The notes: generated from the sequence alone by a model not told the origin. Numbered from the stretch's first letter, positions 44,503 through 56,462 are shown. The stretch is DNA of 64,000 bases from Brachionus plicatilis (GCA_010279815.1 QEOQ01000303.1:1119567-1183566); one strand, 5' to 3'. Numbers and translations: made by a program.

Positions 44503-45281
44503 CGGGTCTAGTGGTTTATGAGAACGTTTGTTCACCTATTAGGTGAAAAATTCCTGTTCTCAGGTTTGGTGAACAATCTGTTCACGTAATCTTTTCACGA
44601 AAGAACTGCGTGACATTGATATTCCTGATTTTTAAAAAAAACCTTAGCTAAAAATGAACTAGATGCCAAAGAATTTCTGCTATTTGATTCAGGTATAGAA
44701 TAAAGATCGTTTTTTTATTTTTGGTACTCAAGACATTTGACATTGTTCACGTAAAGGTGAACCAAAATAGAATTAAGTGATCAAATGTCAAATTACGTGA
44801 AAAACTTTATTATTAGGTGAACAATTTTTAGATTATATGAACAAATTGAATAAAGTTATTTAATAGAATGCCTCATTCTCGAAACTGATATAAAGATAAA
44901 CGATTGAAGTCAATAATTTTTAATTTTTTGTTTTTTTTTCAATTTGAAGGAGCTTTAGAAATAGCATTTGCTCTGATATAGTTGACCTTGTATTATCCTT
45001 TCAACAATTCCAAATACCCAAATGCGCTCTCTTCTTGAATCTTTACTTTTAGACATAAATAATAAAAATAAAATAAATTAAAATTAATTTTTCTCCCTTC
45101 AAGTGTTTGACTTTATGTGATGATTTTTTTAATAATACATTTAGTTTTTTATAGGATAGATGAAAAAATATCTAATATCTAATAATTTTTTAAATTAGAT
45201 GAACAAATGGTTCATAAAACCTGAGAACAACAATTGTTCCAGTAAAAGATGAACCATAGTTCACCTAACCCACTAGACCCG
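44503..45281. mobile_element. 779-bp TIR element with GTTCACCTAA repeats
   Basis: Ends CGGGTCTAGTGG...GTTCACC... are inverted at the right (complement CGGGTCTAGTGGG...GTGAAC). Similarity runs ~90 bp inward as imperfect inverted repeats with many GTTCA/TGAAC subterminal motifs. No transposase is seen. A solo end lies at 18521-18592. Confidence 0.65.
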
Positions 45282-45650
45282 AAAAACTTTTGTTCTATTT
45301 TTTTATAAATTTTGACTAAAGTGATAATTGACGTTCGTTTGATGCATTTTAACAAAAGCTCAATTTAAAAAAAATACAAAACAGAGCTCATCGAAAATCA
45401 TTTTCTTTTAAAAAAGTGAAGACATAAAAATAGAGTTGTAATGTTTTATAAGAATTAAAAAGTTTCAATTTTCTTTCAATCATTTGTTAATATTTTAATT
45501 TATTTAGAATAAATAAACATGAATTACTTTTATTACTTTTAAACGCGATAAAAAGTTAAATTTCGATTCACTGACTTTTTTATAATATACTGAATAAAAT
45601 ATCAAACCTTTTTAAACTAATTGTCGATTTCAAAAATTTTAAAGGACTAA

Positions 45651-45675
45651 TTTATTCATTTATTTATTTATTTCA
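45651..45675. repeat. (TTTA)n microsatellite
   Basis: Short tetranucleotide tract; possibly an orphan LINE tail on the minus strand. Confidence 0.5.
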
Positions 45676-45793
45676 AAAAACTAATATATTTTAAAATTAT
45701 TGTACTCTTTAATTTTTGTTGTTAAAATTGATTGCGCGCTTTCAAAATTAAAAATTAAAATTTTTATTTCTGTTTTAAATCTTTATTAAAAAA

Positions 45794-46777
45794 ATGATAA
45801 ATTTTACTAATTTTTTTACTAGTATAAATTTAATAATTAACAAACATTTCGAATTGAAGCTTGTTTTTTATACTTGTATTTGTGTATTTTTTTGTTTATT
45901 AATTATAGTATTCTTTTATTGCATAAATAAACGTATAATTAGTCAGAAAAAAGATAAATCAATAGCCGAAGAGAGTCCTAAAGATTTTAAGATTTGCAGT
46001 CATGATTTAATCAATGTTTTAAATTATGAAAATAAAAAAAAATCAGATCCAAATCTGACAACTATCAACTTTGACAGGATCCAAAATAGTGCTTTCAATT
46101 CGGTCAACTCTCACTTTTTGTCAAAACAATTTGCTTCTAATCTTGTCAAAAAAAAAACTGATAATAGCACAAAAAGCTCATATCATATTGATTTAACAAG
46201 CATCAGTAAGAGCGGTGTTTTTTCTTTGGCACCCATTTTAAGTCAATCAAGCATTATGATAGAGCCAAGTCACAAAAAAAGCATAAAGATGAAATCAGTA
46301 AAAAATTTTCAAAATAAAATTAAATTATTTGGTAGAACATTTTTTAAACCAAAAAGAAACAAACGAGACAAAATGTATTGTCTTTTTAATATGAGTCTTA
46401 TTCAGCAAAGATACCTGCTAAATTTTTATGGCAGGGATAAAAATCCTATACTTGTTGCCAGGGAAGATTACAAAAAAAAATTAAAATCAAAACAAATCAA
46501 CTTTAATTCAATAGAAAAAAAGAGAGAGTCTATCGACTCTGAAATTATCGTTGATAACTTGAGCTACCAGGTTCAATTATATTTGAAAAATTCGAGTTTT
46601 AGCAATGCTGTTAAATACATTGACAATGGTGGTGATTTGGGGAGGAAATTAATTTATAGAATTAGAAAATTGGAATATAAAGACCAGAATTTTTTAGCTA
46701 AGAAAAGAATCAAAAGACTAAAAAAAGGGACTTTAATACCTAGAATAAATATTGAACTGTATAATATACGGTTATGA
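45794..46777 (+). CDS. Single-pass membrane protein, unrecognised
   Basis: Open frame of 327 residues. Residues ~24-46 form one strong membrane helix (LVFYTCICVFFCLLIIVFFY), followed by a basic stop-transfer KRIISQKK, so residues ~47-327 should be cytosolic. That part is Lys/Ser/Asn rich, with a basic patch FFKPKRNKRDK (~185-195) and a later helical region ending in RRIRKLEYK-type sequence. I see no C2, kinase or repeat domain. Codon-like composition and length well above chance in this DNA support a real gene. An exon downstream cannot be excluded, but no donor is compelling. Function is unknown. Confidence 0.6.
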   Translation: MINFTNFFTSINLIINKHFELKLVFYTCICVFFCLLIIVFFYCINKRIISQKKDKSIAEESPKDFKICSHDLINVLNYENKKKSDPNLTTINFDRIQNSAFNSVNSHFLSKQFASNLVKKKTDNSTKSSYHIDLTSISKSGVFSLAPILSQSSIMIEPSHKKSIKMKSVKNFQNKIKLFGRTFFKPKRNKRDKMYCLFNMSLIQQRYLLNFYGRDKNPILVAREDYKKKLKSKQINFNSIEKKRESIDSEIIVDNLSYQVQLYLKNSSFSNAVKYIDNGGDLGRKLIYRIRKLEYKDQNFLAKKRIKRLKKGTLIPRINIELYNIRL

Positions 46778-48459
46778 TTATAAAAGAAAATTACTGAACT
46801 AAATTAAATTCCAACTGAGCAAATGTATTGAAAATTAAAATTAGAATTGAGAAAAATAATTTTAAGATTTTTGAAACTTGAATTTTTAATATTTGACTGA
46901 TAATTTTTAGAGAATTAGGAAAATTTTTGAGTTTAAAATGTAAAAATTTTACATATTTTTAATTATTAAAATAAAAAAATAAAATTTTTCTATTAACAAT
47001 AAATAATCTGATAAAGTCTAATTTTTTTATTAATGTTTTCAATTTTTTACAATAATAGAATGATGAAAGCTAAAAATATTTGAATTTAGAAAAGCATCGA
47101 AATTGACAACATTTTGTAATTTAAAAGTTTTCACAGCGATTTTTTGTAAGTGTAGTTGAGGCTTCTAACTTTTGACCACAATCAAATAGGAAGTTTTTTT
47201 TTAAAATTCTTTTGATAATTTATCTTTCAGCGTTTTAGATCCGAGTTCTATTCATCTAACAATATTATGCATTTTTCTGGACTCAATGTTACTTTCAATT
47301 GAGTTTGAAGGTAATTTAATGTTCAAGAATTTATTTAGATATTTATCTTTTATCAATTTTTCTATTGCATATGGATATTGTCAAATGAGATTTATATGTA
47401 ATAGTAAATTTTGTTAAATATTCAAATAAACTGATCCATTAGCAAATCTTTAAAAAAATAACTGTCTTTATTTTAAAACTAAATTTATTTTTCTGTAATT
47501 TTGACATGAATTTTTCTTAATTTTAAAATTTTTTCATGTTTTAATATTTTTTTTACCTCAATCTAGTGTTGGAATTTTTGTCTTTCCTTTTTGGTAGTGA
47601 TTTCCTTTAACTAAAGGAAAGAATAATATTCATTATTGATAAAAAGCAATTTTTTTTAAAATTTTTTTTCAAAATTTTATTTTGATAAAGCCTTAATTTA
47701 AATTTCAAAGTCTGAGTCTGAATTTGACTCCTGAATTAGTAAGTAAAATTATTTTTTTTTAGAAAAAGATATATTCTAGTAAAAATTGTGTGTTCAGGTA
47801 ATTTACTAATTCAATTTGTCATGCTTAACGAATATAACTATTTATCTAGGGTCGTAGAAATTTGGATATTCAGCTAATTTGAAATAGAGTTTACGGTAAT
47901 AAAATTGAATATGTTGGGTTAATGATCAATAAGTAATTAAATCAAATGGTTAATTTTCGAATAAATTAATTTTTTTAAATATTCTTTTATGATCTTATAA
48001 AGTCTTCAATAGTATAGAATTTTAATCAATTAATTTTATAAATGGTTAATATTCTTTTCAACAATAAAAATACGAAAATTAGTTATTTATTACAAAAAAA
48101 ATTGCTAAAGCTTTTGAATCTCTCTTTTAAATATGTTGGAAGTTAAAAAAAAAATTTAAGTAAAAAATTTTGATTTACTTTTTATAAAGAATTTTTAAGT
48201 TTATTTAAAATTAAAGAAAAATCTAAATTAATTTTTCAAGTGCCGTTTAAAATTCCAAGAGAGTTTGTGATTTTTTTTTAAAACTTATTTAGAAATATTT
48301 TAACGTTGCTCAAAACGAAAAAAAATTAGTATTTGAAATTTTTTATTAGAAAATATAAAAATTTTATTTAATTTAAAAATCATTCTAAAATATCTTATAA
48401 AAAGTAGTTTTTCAAAACTAAAACAGGCAACATGAGAAAAAAAATCGATCTATTCAGGA
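46778..48459. other. Intergenic stretch
   Basis: 1.7 kb of AT-rich DNA between two convergent genes; no gene or repeat is recognised. Confidence 0.4.
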
Positions 48460-50868
48460 TTAAGAGATAAAAACTTTTTCATATTTTTGGCTCATTTTTC
48501 CCGTTCGTTTATCCATCATAAACCCAGCAAGCTCAAGACCAAATTTGTCCTCAACTATTTCTAGTTTATCATCAGAAAACTTTTTACCACAATCTAGTGC
48601 AGGTTTTTTTGTCATAGTACACTCGTGATCATCTCCATAATTCGAGTTGTTCGAAAAAAAATCATCAAGATTGTTGTAGATAAAATTTTGTGCTTGTCTG
48701 AAACCGAATGAATTAATGTCATCACCCAAAAATAAACCAGCATTGTCTACACCTAATAGCTGGTCTTCAGACCTAATCTTAGCTTGAGTGTCTATTATAT
48801 TTTTTGGTTTATAATAAAACGGACGAGATGAGTTGTTTCTGTGAAAAGCAAATGAAGATGATTTCTTTCTATTCAAATTTTTTTTCATAAAATCTTTTAC
48901 TTGTTCTAAATTCATTCCTTTAAGCTCTTTATTAACAAACAATAAATCACCATTCGAAGGTAAAAGAGTGTAAGGGTCACGTGGAAAAAAATCTTTTAGA
49001 TCTGAGACGTACTTTTTAACCGGGGGCTTAGTAGAATAGTTCCATTGCTTTTGATGATAAGCTCTATTTATTTCTATGTTTTTTTCTTTCTTTTTCGGCA
49101 GTGTTTTCCTTGAAGATGTTATGACACTGGTAATGTCCGATGACCTTATATCCAATTGAGAAAAATCTTGACCAGTTTCTTTTTCATACTCTTCGTCAGG
49201 TATTAACAATACATTTTTCAGACCTAAGTTGTACTCTTTTTTTTCTTTCGGTTTGTCAGGCTCAGTTTTATTTCCTTCCGAATTAAATCCTTGATTAATT
49301 AAAAACCTGTCAAATTGTTTTTCTGATTCCTCTAAATCGGAAAAATATGAAAAATGTGCTCGTTCAATTTCTTTTAATATGTCCTGAGTTCTGAGTTTGT
49401 TTTCTGCACGCTTTTCGTCCAGTTGTTCTTTTTTTTCTTGATTCCACATGTAAGAATTCAATACCCTTTTAATTAATTTGAGAGAATAACTTAATTTGTT
49501 ATTTGGTCGGATTACTTGGCACACATACGATGTCCCCAGAGTTTTGCGAGATCCAACGGAGTTTGACCACGCTTGTCGGTCACTTTTGCATCCGGTTTTA
49601 ATTGGAGTAAAATTTTAAGACAGTCTACTTGTCCTTCAGATGCCGCCATATGCAATGGATAAATATCGTCAGCATTTTTTCTTAAAATAATAAATTTAAT
49701 TTTTTTTGATTGACTTTTTTTAAAAATTAAAATTTGATAGCCCAAATTCTAGTCAACTCTTTTTAGACAAAATTTTTTCGAATCAAAACCATGTTTAAAA
49801 TTTTTTAAGCCTATTTTAGAAAAAAGCCCAAATTAAGCTTATCTTTAGCTTTTTAAACCCCAATATTCGATTTTATTTCTAACCAAGTTTAAAAAAATTT
49901 TTAAATTTGATTAAAAATAATTATGCAAAATAACTAAAAATTTTTTGGTAACTTTCATTATTTGGTTAAAAATTAAATCGAACATAAAAAAAAAACAAAG
50001 ATAAGCTAAATTTGAGTTAAATTAAAATTTGAGTTTATTTCTAAAACAAATTAAACTCAATTTATAAATAAACTTGAATTTCACTAAAATTAGGAATTTA
50101 CGATAAATAAATATCTTATGAAAAAATTAAAAATAAAAGAAAACTCAAGATTTTAATAATTTAATCTAATATTTAAAGATAATTTGAAAAGTAGAATGAA
50201 TATATTTTTTTAGACAAAAGCTTATCTTTTAAATTAGATATTTTTAGAAAAATTAAATAATTTTTAAGTTCACCTTTTAAAAGTTGTCTCGAGTATATAA
50301 TTTTTTTTTAATTTAAAATACTTACACATTAATATCAGCCCCTTTTTCAATTAAGTATTTTAAGCATTGAACAGCTCTTGAACCAATTTGATTGCTAATG
50401 CAAAGGTGAACCGGATACCAGCAATGAATTGCCGAAGGATAATTAGGGTCAAAATTTTGCTCTTCAATCAAGTACTTAATAATATTAATCCTACCATGAA
50501 TTGAGGCTAGATGGATAGTTGCAAAACCCTAAAAATTTAAATTTATTGATTAATAAAATATTTAAAAATTTTTTTTTCACATCTTTATCATAGGCCTTGT
50601 CATTAGAGATCTTAAGTGTTTGTTTTAACCATTCAAGGTCACCAATGGCAGCAGCCATACATGCGTCATTTGCAGCTCTTTTAATTGTATCAGGTCGTAA
50701 GGCACGATATGATTTACGTGAGCTTGAGCTTTTGTCTTTTGAACTGGGTAGATTAAAATTGCTGAATGTTGAAGTTGAGTCGTTTAAAGGAACTAAAAAT
50801 GGAGTGCGATTTAATTTGGAACTTGAACGGTGAAGTATTGCGTTTTGCACTGAATCATCATGCAACAT
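48460..50868 (-). CDS. Ankyrin-repeat protein, ANKRD53-like
   Basis: Five exons (50868-50581, 50528-50326, 49680-49516, 49465-48460; phases close) give 553 residues; a further 5' exon with only an ATG before a GTAAGT donor at 51297-51305 would add one Met. After a Ser/Lys-rich start come ankyrin repeats: DKDGFATIHLASIHGRINII, YPVHLCISNQIG...CLKYLIEKGADIN, DIYPLHMAASEGQVDCLKIL and RGQTPLDLAKLWGHRMCAK. Then AKVLNSYMWNQEKKE matches the helix that follows the repeats in ANKRD53 (CARFLKDAMWKKDKKD, from memory). The C-terminal ~300 residues are charged and unrecognised; human ANKRD53 is a spindle/microtubule-associated protein needed for chromosome congression. Longer tail than I recall for the family. 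Confidence 0.72.
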
Positions 50869-52324
50869 CTTAAGTAAAAATTAGTTATAAACAAGCTTGA
50901 AATTGTTTTCATGGGAAATAACAACTAATAAATAATGTAAGAAAACTAATTACATTAACAAGGATATCACGAATTAAATATTTATTTTTACACAATAACA
51001 AAGCAAAGTTAAAATATTCTGACGACTAAAAATTATTTTAAGTTGCTTAGCAACTTTGATATTTATTTAAATTTTAACTTTTTTTAATTTGATTTAAATC
51101 AACTAATTATTCAACACATAACGGAAAGAAACAGCTTCTAAACTGAATCAAAAAAAATTCGAAATATTTCTATTAAATTTTATTTGAAAGTTTTATAATT
51201 TTAATCAGATAAAAATAAGTAAAAAAAAAATTAGGTTTTTTTTAGATATATTAGTTTATTTTATTAATGTTTATACAATCTAGATATCTTTAAAATACTT
51301 ACCATGAATCAAAACTAACAAAAAAAATAAAAAATTGCAAAAAAAATTTCTTGAGCTAGTCCAGTAATGCTCGTTCGCTTCATGATTTTTTCGAAGGGCT
51401 TAAAAGCTTGGTTAAGGTTATGTAGACTATCTAAAACTTATTTGATTTTTAATTAAATACTAAAATTCGTTTAAATCATAATACCATTTTTTCTTTTAAA
51501 TGGATTATTTTGTTTCATGGTTCATTTAGTGTTGGTGTCCGTACAAACGGACAGTTAAAGGACCAAAACCGTGACCGTGTCTGTGTTAATCGGGTAGGCT
51601 TTTGCGGCAGCTGTTAGACCGTTTACCTTGGCGCTTATCTTAAAAGCCGTCTAAAATTAAACGGATGGTCAAGGATACGCGTGACTTTTTGCCCCATGGT
51701 CATGTAACGGGGAAAATTTTTGAAATTGTTTGAAAAGCCGAAAAAGGTTATAAGGGTTCTTGAAAAATGTCAAGAATTTGTTTAAAAAAATCATAAAAAT
51801 TGTTTAAAAAAATCAGAAAAAAAGTCATTGAAATATTTTTTAATTTGAGGCCGCAAAAAATTATTGTATTGTTGTTTAATTTTGTACCGATTTTTTGCCG
51901 GATAGATTTAACGACAGCTAAATAATCAAATTGAGAATGCAGTGTCAGCTATTTTTAAAAATATTTATTTTGACTAGAAAAGAGGAAGAATTAGCGTTAT
52001 ATTATTTTAAATTAAGTAATAGAAACTTAATATTGTTAACATACAATATCAATGATATCTTGAGCAGCATTGAAGTAATTGAGCATTCAAGCAAACGCAC
52101 TTGTTCTTCTGGAAAAGATTAAGAAAAAATGGTCATGGCAAAAAGGGTTAAAACCGATCTTTTTTGATTCGAATGCAAAATTGAAAATTAAAAAAACGAA
52201 TCAAATAAACCATCTATTGACAATCACAACAAAAAAACTATGATTGTACTTTTTGTTCTTTTAAAAAAATAATTTTATAAAAAATATTTTCCATTATTTT
52301 TAATTTTTATCCTTTTTGGACCTA
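50869..52324. other. Intergenic stretch with a GC-richer repeat relic
   Basis: Holds a possible 5' exon of the ANKRD53-like gene near 51297-51310 and, at 51528-51720, a GC-richer patch starting TTAGTGTTGGTGTCCGTAC with hAT-like look but no matching right end. A short frame at 51931-52122 is unrecognised. Confidence 0.4.
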
Positions 52325-52666
52325 TTGACAACGGGTTCTTAGATATACTCTCAATTTTTCTTAGTTAAAGGAAAATAACCATTAATTAACCATATTTTGA
52401 CGAAGCAATTGACGTCGTAAGATTCAAGAGCTTTGTCAAATTAGGGAGCTGTGTCAAATTAGGGAAAGATACAAAAATTATAAAAAGTACGTCTTTTCTA
52501 AAAGAAGATCTAAAATAAAATTCTAAAAAGTACAAAAAAAACATTCTTTTTGACTAAAAAAAGACAAAAAGGATAAAAAGTACATCTACTCTAGACTAAA
52601 GCTAAATATGAATTCTAAAAAGAACATCCTTCAAAATAGAGAGTATATCTAAGGGCCTGTTGTCAA
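52325..52666. mobile_element. 342-bp MITE with TA target duplication
   Basis: Inverted ends of 28 bp (TTGACAACGGGTTCTTAGAT... left; TTGACAACAGGCCCTTAGAT... right complement, 3 mismatches) flanked by TA on both sides, as for Tc1/mariner-type elements. No coding capacity. Confidence 0.8.
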
Positions 52667-52727
52667 TAATGAATGATTTGAATATTGATTGTCTGAAACA
52701 TAAACTGAACCATTTTTTTCACCATTT

Positions 52728-52991
52728 TTAACTTTGAATTTGATTTTTGCAACCTTTTTTGTTAAATTTACAATTGTATTTATCGCAATCAGCTAACTTG
52801 TTTGTACTGTGAAAATTCCAGGGGACATTGTCGAAATGTAAATTTTTGACCAGTCTTTGAATTCTTTCAACGATTATCATTCTTGAACACGATCGAAAGT
52901 CATTGCTATATTCCAATCTTTTAGGAATGTCATCAGCGTCATTACTTGTATCGTTAAAGTTATTTTTTAGAATACTTGCAGAACTAGACAT
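52728..52991 (-). CDS. Small Cys-containing protein, unrecognised
   Basis: Open frame of 87 residues: Ser/Asn/Asp-rich start, a helical middle (MIIVERIQRLVKNL) and a C-terminus with CDKYNCKFNKKGC, which could bind a metal. It begins directly at the junction with the LINE tail, so its original upstream part may have been displaced, and a MITE lies just downstream. It may be a broken gene rather than a complete one. Confidence 0.35.
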   Translation of the reverse strand: MSSSASILKNNFNDTSNDADDIPKRLEYSNDFRSCSRMIIVERIQRLVKNLHFDNVPWNFHSTNKLADCDKYNCKFNKKGCKNQIQS

Positions 52992-53363
52992 TTTTATTAT
53001 TTATTTATTTATTTATTTGTTTTAACTGTGCCGAGCTAAAGCTCCTTCAGATTATATAAAAAAAAAATAAATAAAAATCAAGAAAAAATAAAATAAGAAT
53101 AAAAATGTTAAGAAAAATAAGATAAAATTAAAATAATTTAAAATATAATAAAAAGAAAATTAAAATTGATAAATTGTAAGAGGTGACAAGAGTTGAGTAT
53201 TGAACAGTTCAGGAAAGAAAGAGAAATAGTAAGATAGCAATTCCACAATAGAGTTGGATATTCAACATACCTTGATTCAAACCCGCTTTATATTCATCAA
53301 CCAGCTTGATAATAAATGGAACAGAATGACGCAGTCCTCCCGCTACATATCTTAACTTAGACA
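52992..53363 (-). mobile_element. 5'-truncated LINE 3' end
   Basis: Minus strand: an RT C-terminal segment (RYVAGGLRHSVPFIIKLVDE, 53347-53288) homologous to the LINE relic ending near 43.8 kb, then a 3' UTR ending CTTTAGCTCGGCACAG and an (AAAT)n tail at 52995-53022. Confidence 0.7.
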
Positions 53364-54645
53364 TTTTTGATTAATGTAACATTTATTAATTTCAATTTCT
53401 TAGATAGGATTTTTAAGTGCCAAAAAAATTGGTTTTTAATAAATTTGGTTTCGTTTTACTTTAATTGGGGTCAATATTAAAAAAAAAGTAACGTTTCATG
53501 TAACGATACTAAATCAGGTGTAGATCTTAATTTTTATTTCTAATGTAATTAAAAGGTGTAATTAATTAAAAAATTGGAGAGAAAAATTAATATTTTAGGT
53601 TTTTTTATTAAAAATTTGGAGTATCGATTAAATAGAGCCTTTTTGAAATTCAAGGAGGTTAAAAACATTTTAGAGCCTCCAAAGTAACTCAAAAACATAA
53701 AAACAATTATTATTTTTCAATAAAAATTAGATTTTTAAATAAAAAAAATTTGTTTTGTACTATTTTTCAATTAAATTAAATTTATTATAATTTATTATTT
53801 TTAGTCATTCTCCTCTTCAACCTCATTTTGAAAAGTTACAAAGCTGATGATACAAATGTAGTCAGACAACTTTATTTTTATTAGTTTTTATTTAAACTTT
53901 GAGAAGGTAACCACACTTTTCCGTCAAAGTCACTTCCGATAAGCTATATCTAATAATTTCAAATAAATGAAAAAATAAAATTCATTTTTAAAATTTAAAT
54001 TAATTAAAGCGTTAGGTAAATGGGGTCCGAGGCGGAGCCCTGGTTTAAGGATTCGGGTTTGTACTAGATTAGAGAACTATTAGTAAAATACTTAACTGAA
54101 AAGGAGTTGGTTAGATTTTTGTAGATTTATCTAAAAAAATATGGGTATTACTATAGTCGTGACTGTCCTGTGAGTACTTTTGATTATAATACTAAAATTA
54201 AATTTCAAAAATTTTAATTTTTGAAAATTAATTGTGTTATTTCATTTAGTTAAAAATGTTGGATATGAGTTATCGGAAGTGACTTTGCCCGAAAGATCTG
54301 CCAGCCATTTAGGACTGTATTAGAGTTTTGCAATTATTTTGAACCATTTACAAAAAAAATAAATTTTAACAATATTATAGGTTAGAAAATTTGGAGTGTC
54401 ATGACAAATTTCTTATAAGGGTACGATGAATATCAAAAGATTTAATTATTATATTTGACTTTTTTATTTTTTTATTCTGAAGAATATATAGCTAGGTACA
54501 GTTTTACTAATAAATAAATATAAGATAATTTAATCAGTTGATAAATTTTCGCTTTTAAAAATATTTAAATGATAATTTTTGAATCAAATAATTTATATAT
54601 AAAAAACGAAATTTAAAATTATTTTTTATATTTTACAAAATTGAA
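53364..54645. other. Intergenic stretch upstream of endoglycoceramidase
   Basis: AT-rich except for the inverted-repeat element at 53925-54287. No gene is seen. Confidence 0.4.
53925..54287. mobile_element. Inverted-repeat element (MITE-like)
   Basis: Perfect 18-bp inverted ends CAAAGTCACTTCCGATAA (53925-53942 / 54270-54287), with weaker similarity continuing inward (CTATATC / GATATGAG). The interior has a GC-richer patch GGGTCCGAGGCGGAGCCC near 54022. Superfamily unknown. Confidence 0.6.
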
Positions 54646-56303
54646 ATGATTTCGACTACTAAAAAAATAATTTTAACATTATTCATTTTATTTCATTTTT
54701 TTGGCACGTTTCAGTCATCATTAAGCAAAATACAAACACAAGGCAAATGGTTTGTTGATCAAAATGGTCGAATTATACTTTTTCATGGATTCAATGCAGT
54801 AAGTAAACAATTTCCATGGGTACCTGATCATTCAAATCTTAATCTTAAAAATGATACTCATCTTTCTTTATTCAAACAATGGGGTTTTAACTCTGTAAGA
54901 CTTGGTTTGATGTGGTCGGGTCTATTTCCAGCTAAAAATCAACTCAACCACACTTACGTAAATGAAATGGTAAGTATTGTTAAAAATTTGGAAAAATATG
55001 GAATTTATACTATTCTTGATCTTCATCAAGACATGATGTCAACAAAATTGTAATAAAAATTCATAATTTTTTATCAAAATTTTTTTATATTCTATATTTT
55101 GGTAAGTGCCTCGTATGATGGATTTCCGATTTGGTTTATTAACGAGCTTCCAAATTCTAAACTACAGTTCCCATGGCCAATTACAAACAAAACTATTGAA
55201 TTTAATATTTTCGCATCCTATATTACAGAAGCATGTGGCTTTGCATTTCAGTGTCTTTATGACAACATTAATAATGTTCAAGAACACTTTTTTAATTACT
55301 GGAGAACTGTTTCACAGCTTTTCTCCAATTCATCATCAATCTTAGCTTATGAGCTAATAAATGAACCTTGGGTTTCTTTGCAAACAAAACTGTTCTATTA
55401 ATTTTATTAATTTATTTTTTAAAGGCAGGAAATATCTACCAAAACCCTTTTCTTCTACTTCCTGGCATTACAGACAAAGTAAATCTGCTTCCTTTATATG
55501 ACAAAACTTATGAAGAAATAAGAAAATACGATAAGAAAACAATTGTTTTCTATGAACCAGTAACTTGGGGTCTAGTGACGTCAAAAGGCGCTTTTGGCAC
55601 TGGTTTCGACAGAGCACCGAGTAACGATTCTTCAGGAACGGCTTTGTCTTGGCACTTTTACTGTTGGTTACTTGATATTGACCCGAATTTATTAGTCAAT
55701 GGATCTTTTCCTGGATTTGTTCGTGAAGTTTGTTCGGACTGGCAATTGACTTCTTTTTTTAAGTCAATACAAGACGAAAGTGAAAAACTCGGTGGATCAG
55801 CCTCTTTTTTGACAGAATTTGGAACTTGTGTCTACCAAGACCCGGTTTCACAACATATCAACTTGGACAATTGTAAATATGTATTGGATGCTTCAGATGA
55901 TCACTTTCAGTCGTGGACTTACTGGGACTCGAACTTTTTTGGTCCGAATCCTGAAATAAATGAGGAAATAATAAAAATTTTTAGTAGAGTTTATCCGATG
56001 GCTACAAATGGGATACCGATAAACTATTCATACAATACGACAACAAAATATTTTATGTATAACTACCAGATTAATATAACAAACTATCGACAGGCAATTT
56101 TGACAACAGAAATTTTTATTCCAAAATTTGCTTATCCCAACGGATTTGAAATCAATGTTACAGATGGTCTAAAATGGACATTCAATGAGGAGTCAAATCG
56201 AGTAGAAATTATTCTTGATTCTAAAATAGTTCAAAATTTTTTCCAAGGACACAAAATGAAATATGTCAAAGAAATTTTGGTAAAAATTTTTCCAAAAGTA
56301 TAA
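54646..56303 (+). CDS. Endoglycoceramidase-like glycosidase (GH5)
   Basis: Three exons (54646-55049, 55107-55371, 55425-56303) give 515 residues. Endoglycoceramidases release the whole oligosaccharide from glycosphingolipids. Residues 1-~25 are a signal peptide (KIILTLFILFHFFGTF). GH5 landmarks in order: VDQNGRIILFHGFNAV, VRLGLMWSG, ILDLHQDMMS, ELINEPW with acid/base Glu221, WHFYCW (His/Tyr near 300) and SFLTEFGT with nucleophile Glu354. The C-terminal ~100 residues form a beta-rich domain with many N-glycosylation sites. The donor of intron 2 (GTTTCT) is chosen because it restores NEPWAGNIYQNPF. Secreted or lysosomal; likely digestive or in glycolipid turnover. Next gene, VPS29, starts about 160 bp downstream on the same strand. 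Confidence 0.88.
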
Positions 56304-56462
56304 AGACAAAAAATTTTCATTATTCAAAAATAAAATTATTTATAGCATAAATTTTTGATAAATTTATTTTTCTTATTCTATCATATGACTTAAATTAATC
56401 TTTAAAAATTTCAGCCTTGTGTTTTAAATTAATAGAATTGTATTGTTTTAAATTGGTAAAAA

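Noticed and set aside
53252..53363. Start of a small new gene with a GTATGT donor
   Set aside because: The peptide RYVAGGLRHSVPFIIKLVDE matches the end of the LINE relic near 43.8 kb, so it is retrotransposon coding sequence.
55368..55430. ATG at 55368 as start of a separate 311-residue protein
   Set aside because: It is intron sequence read in frame with exon 3 of endoglycoceramidase; splicing TGG to GCAGGAAAT restores the NEPWAGN motif.
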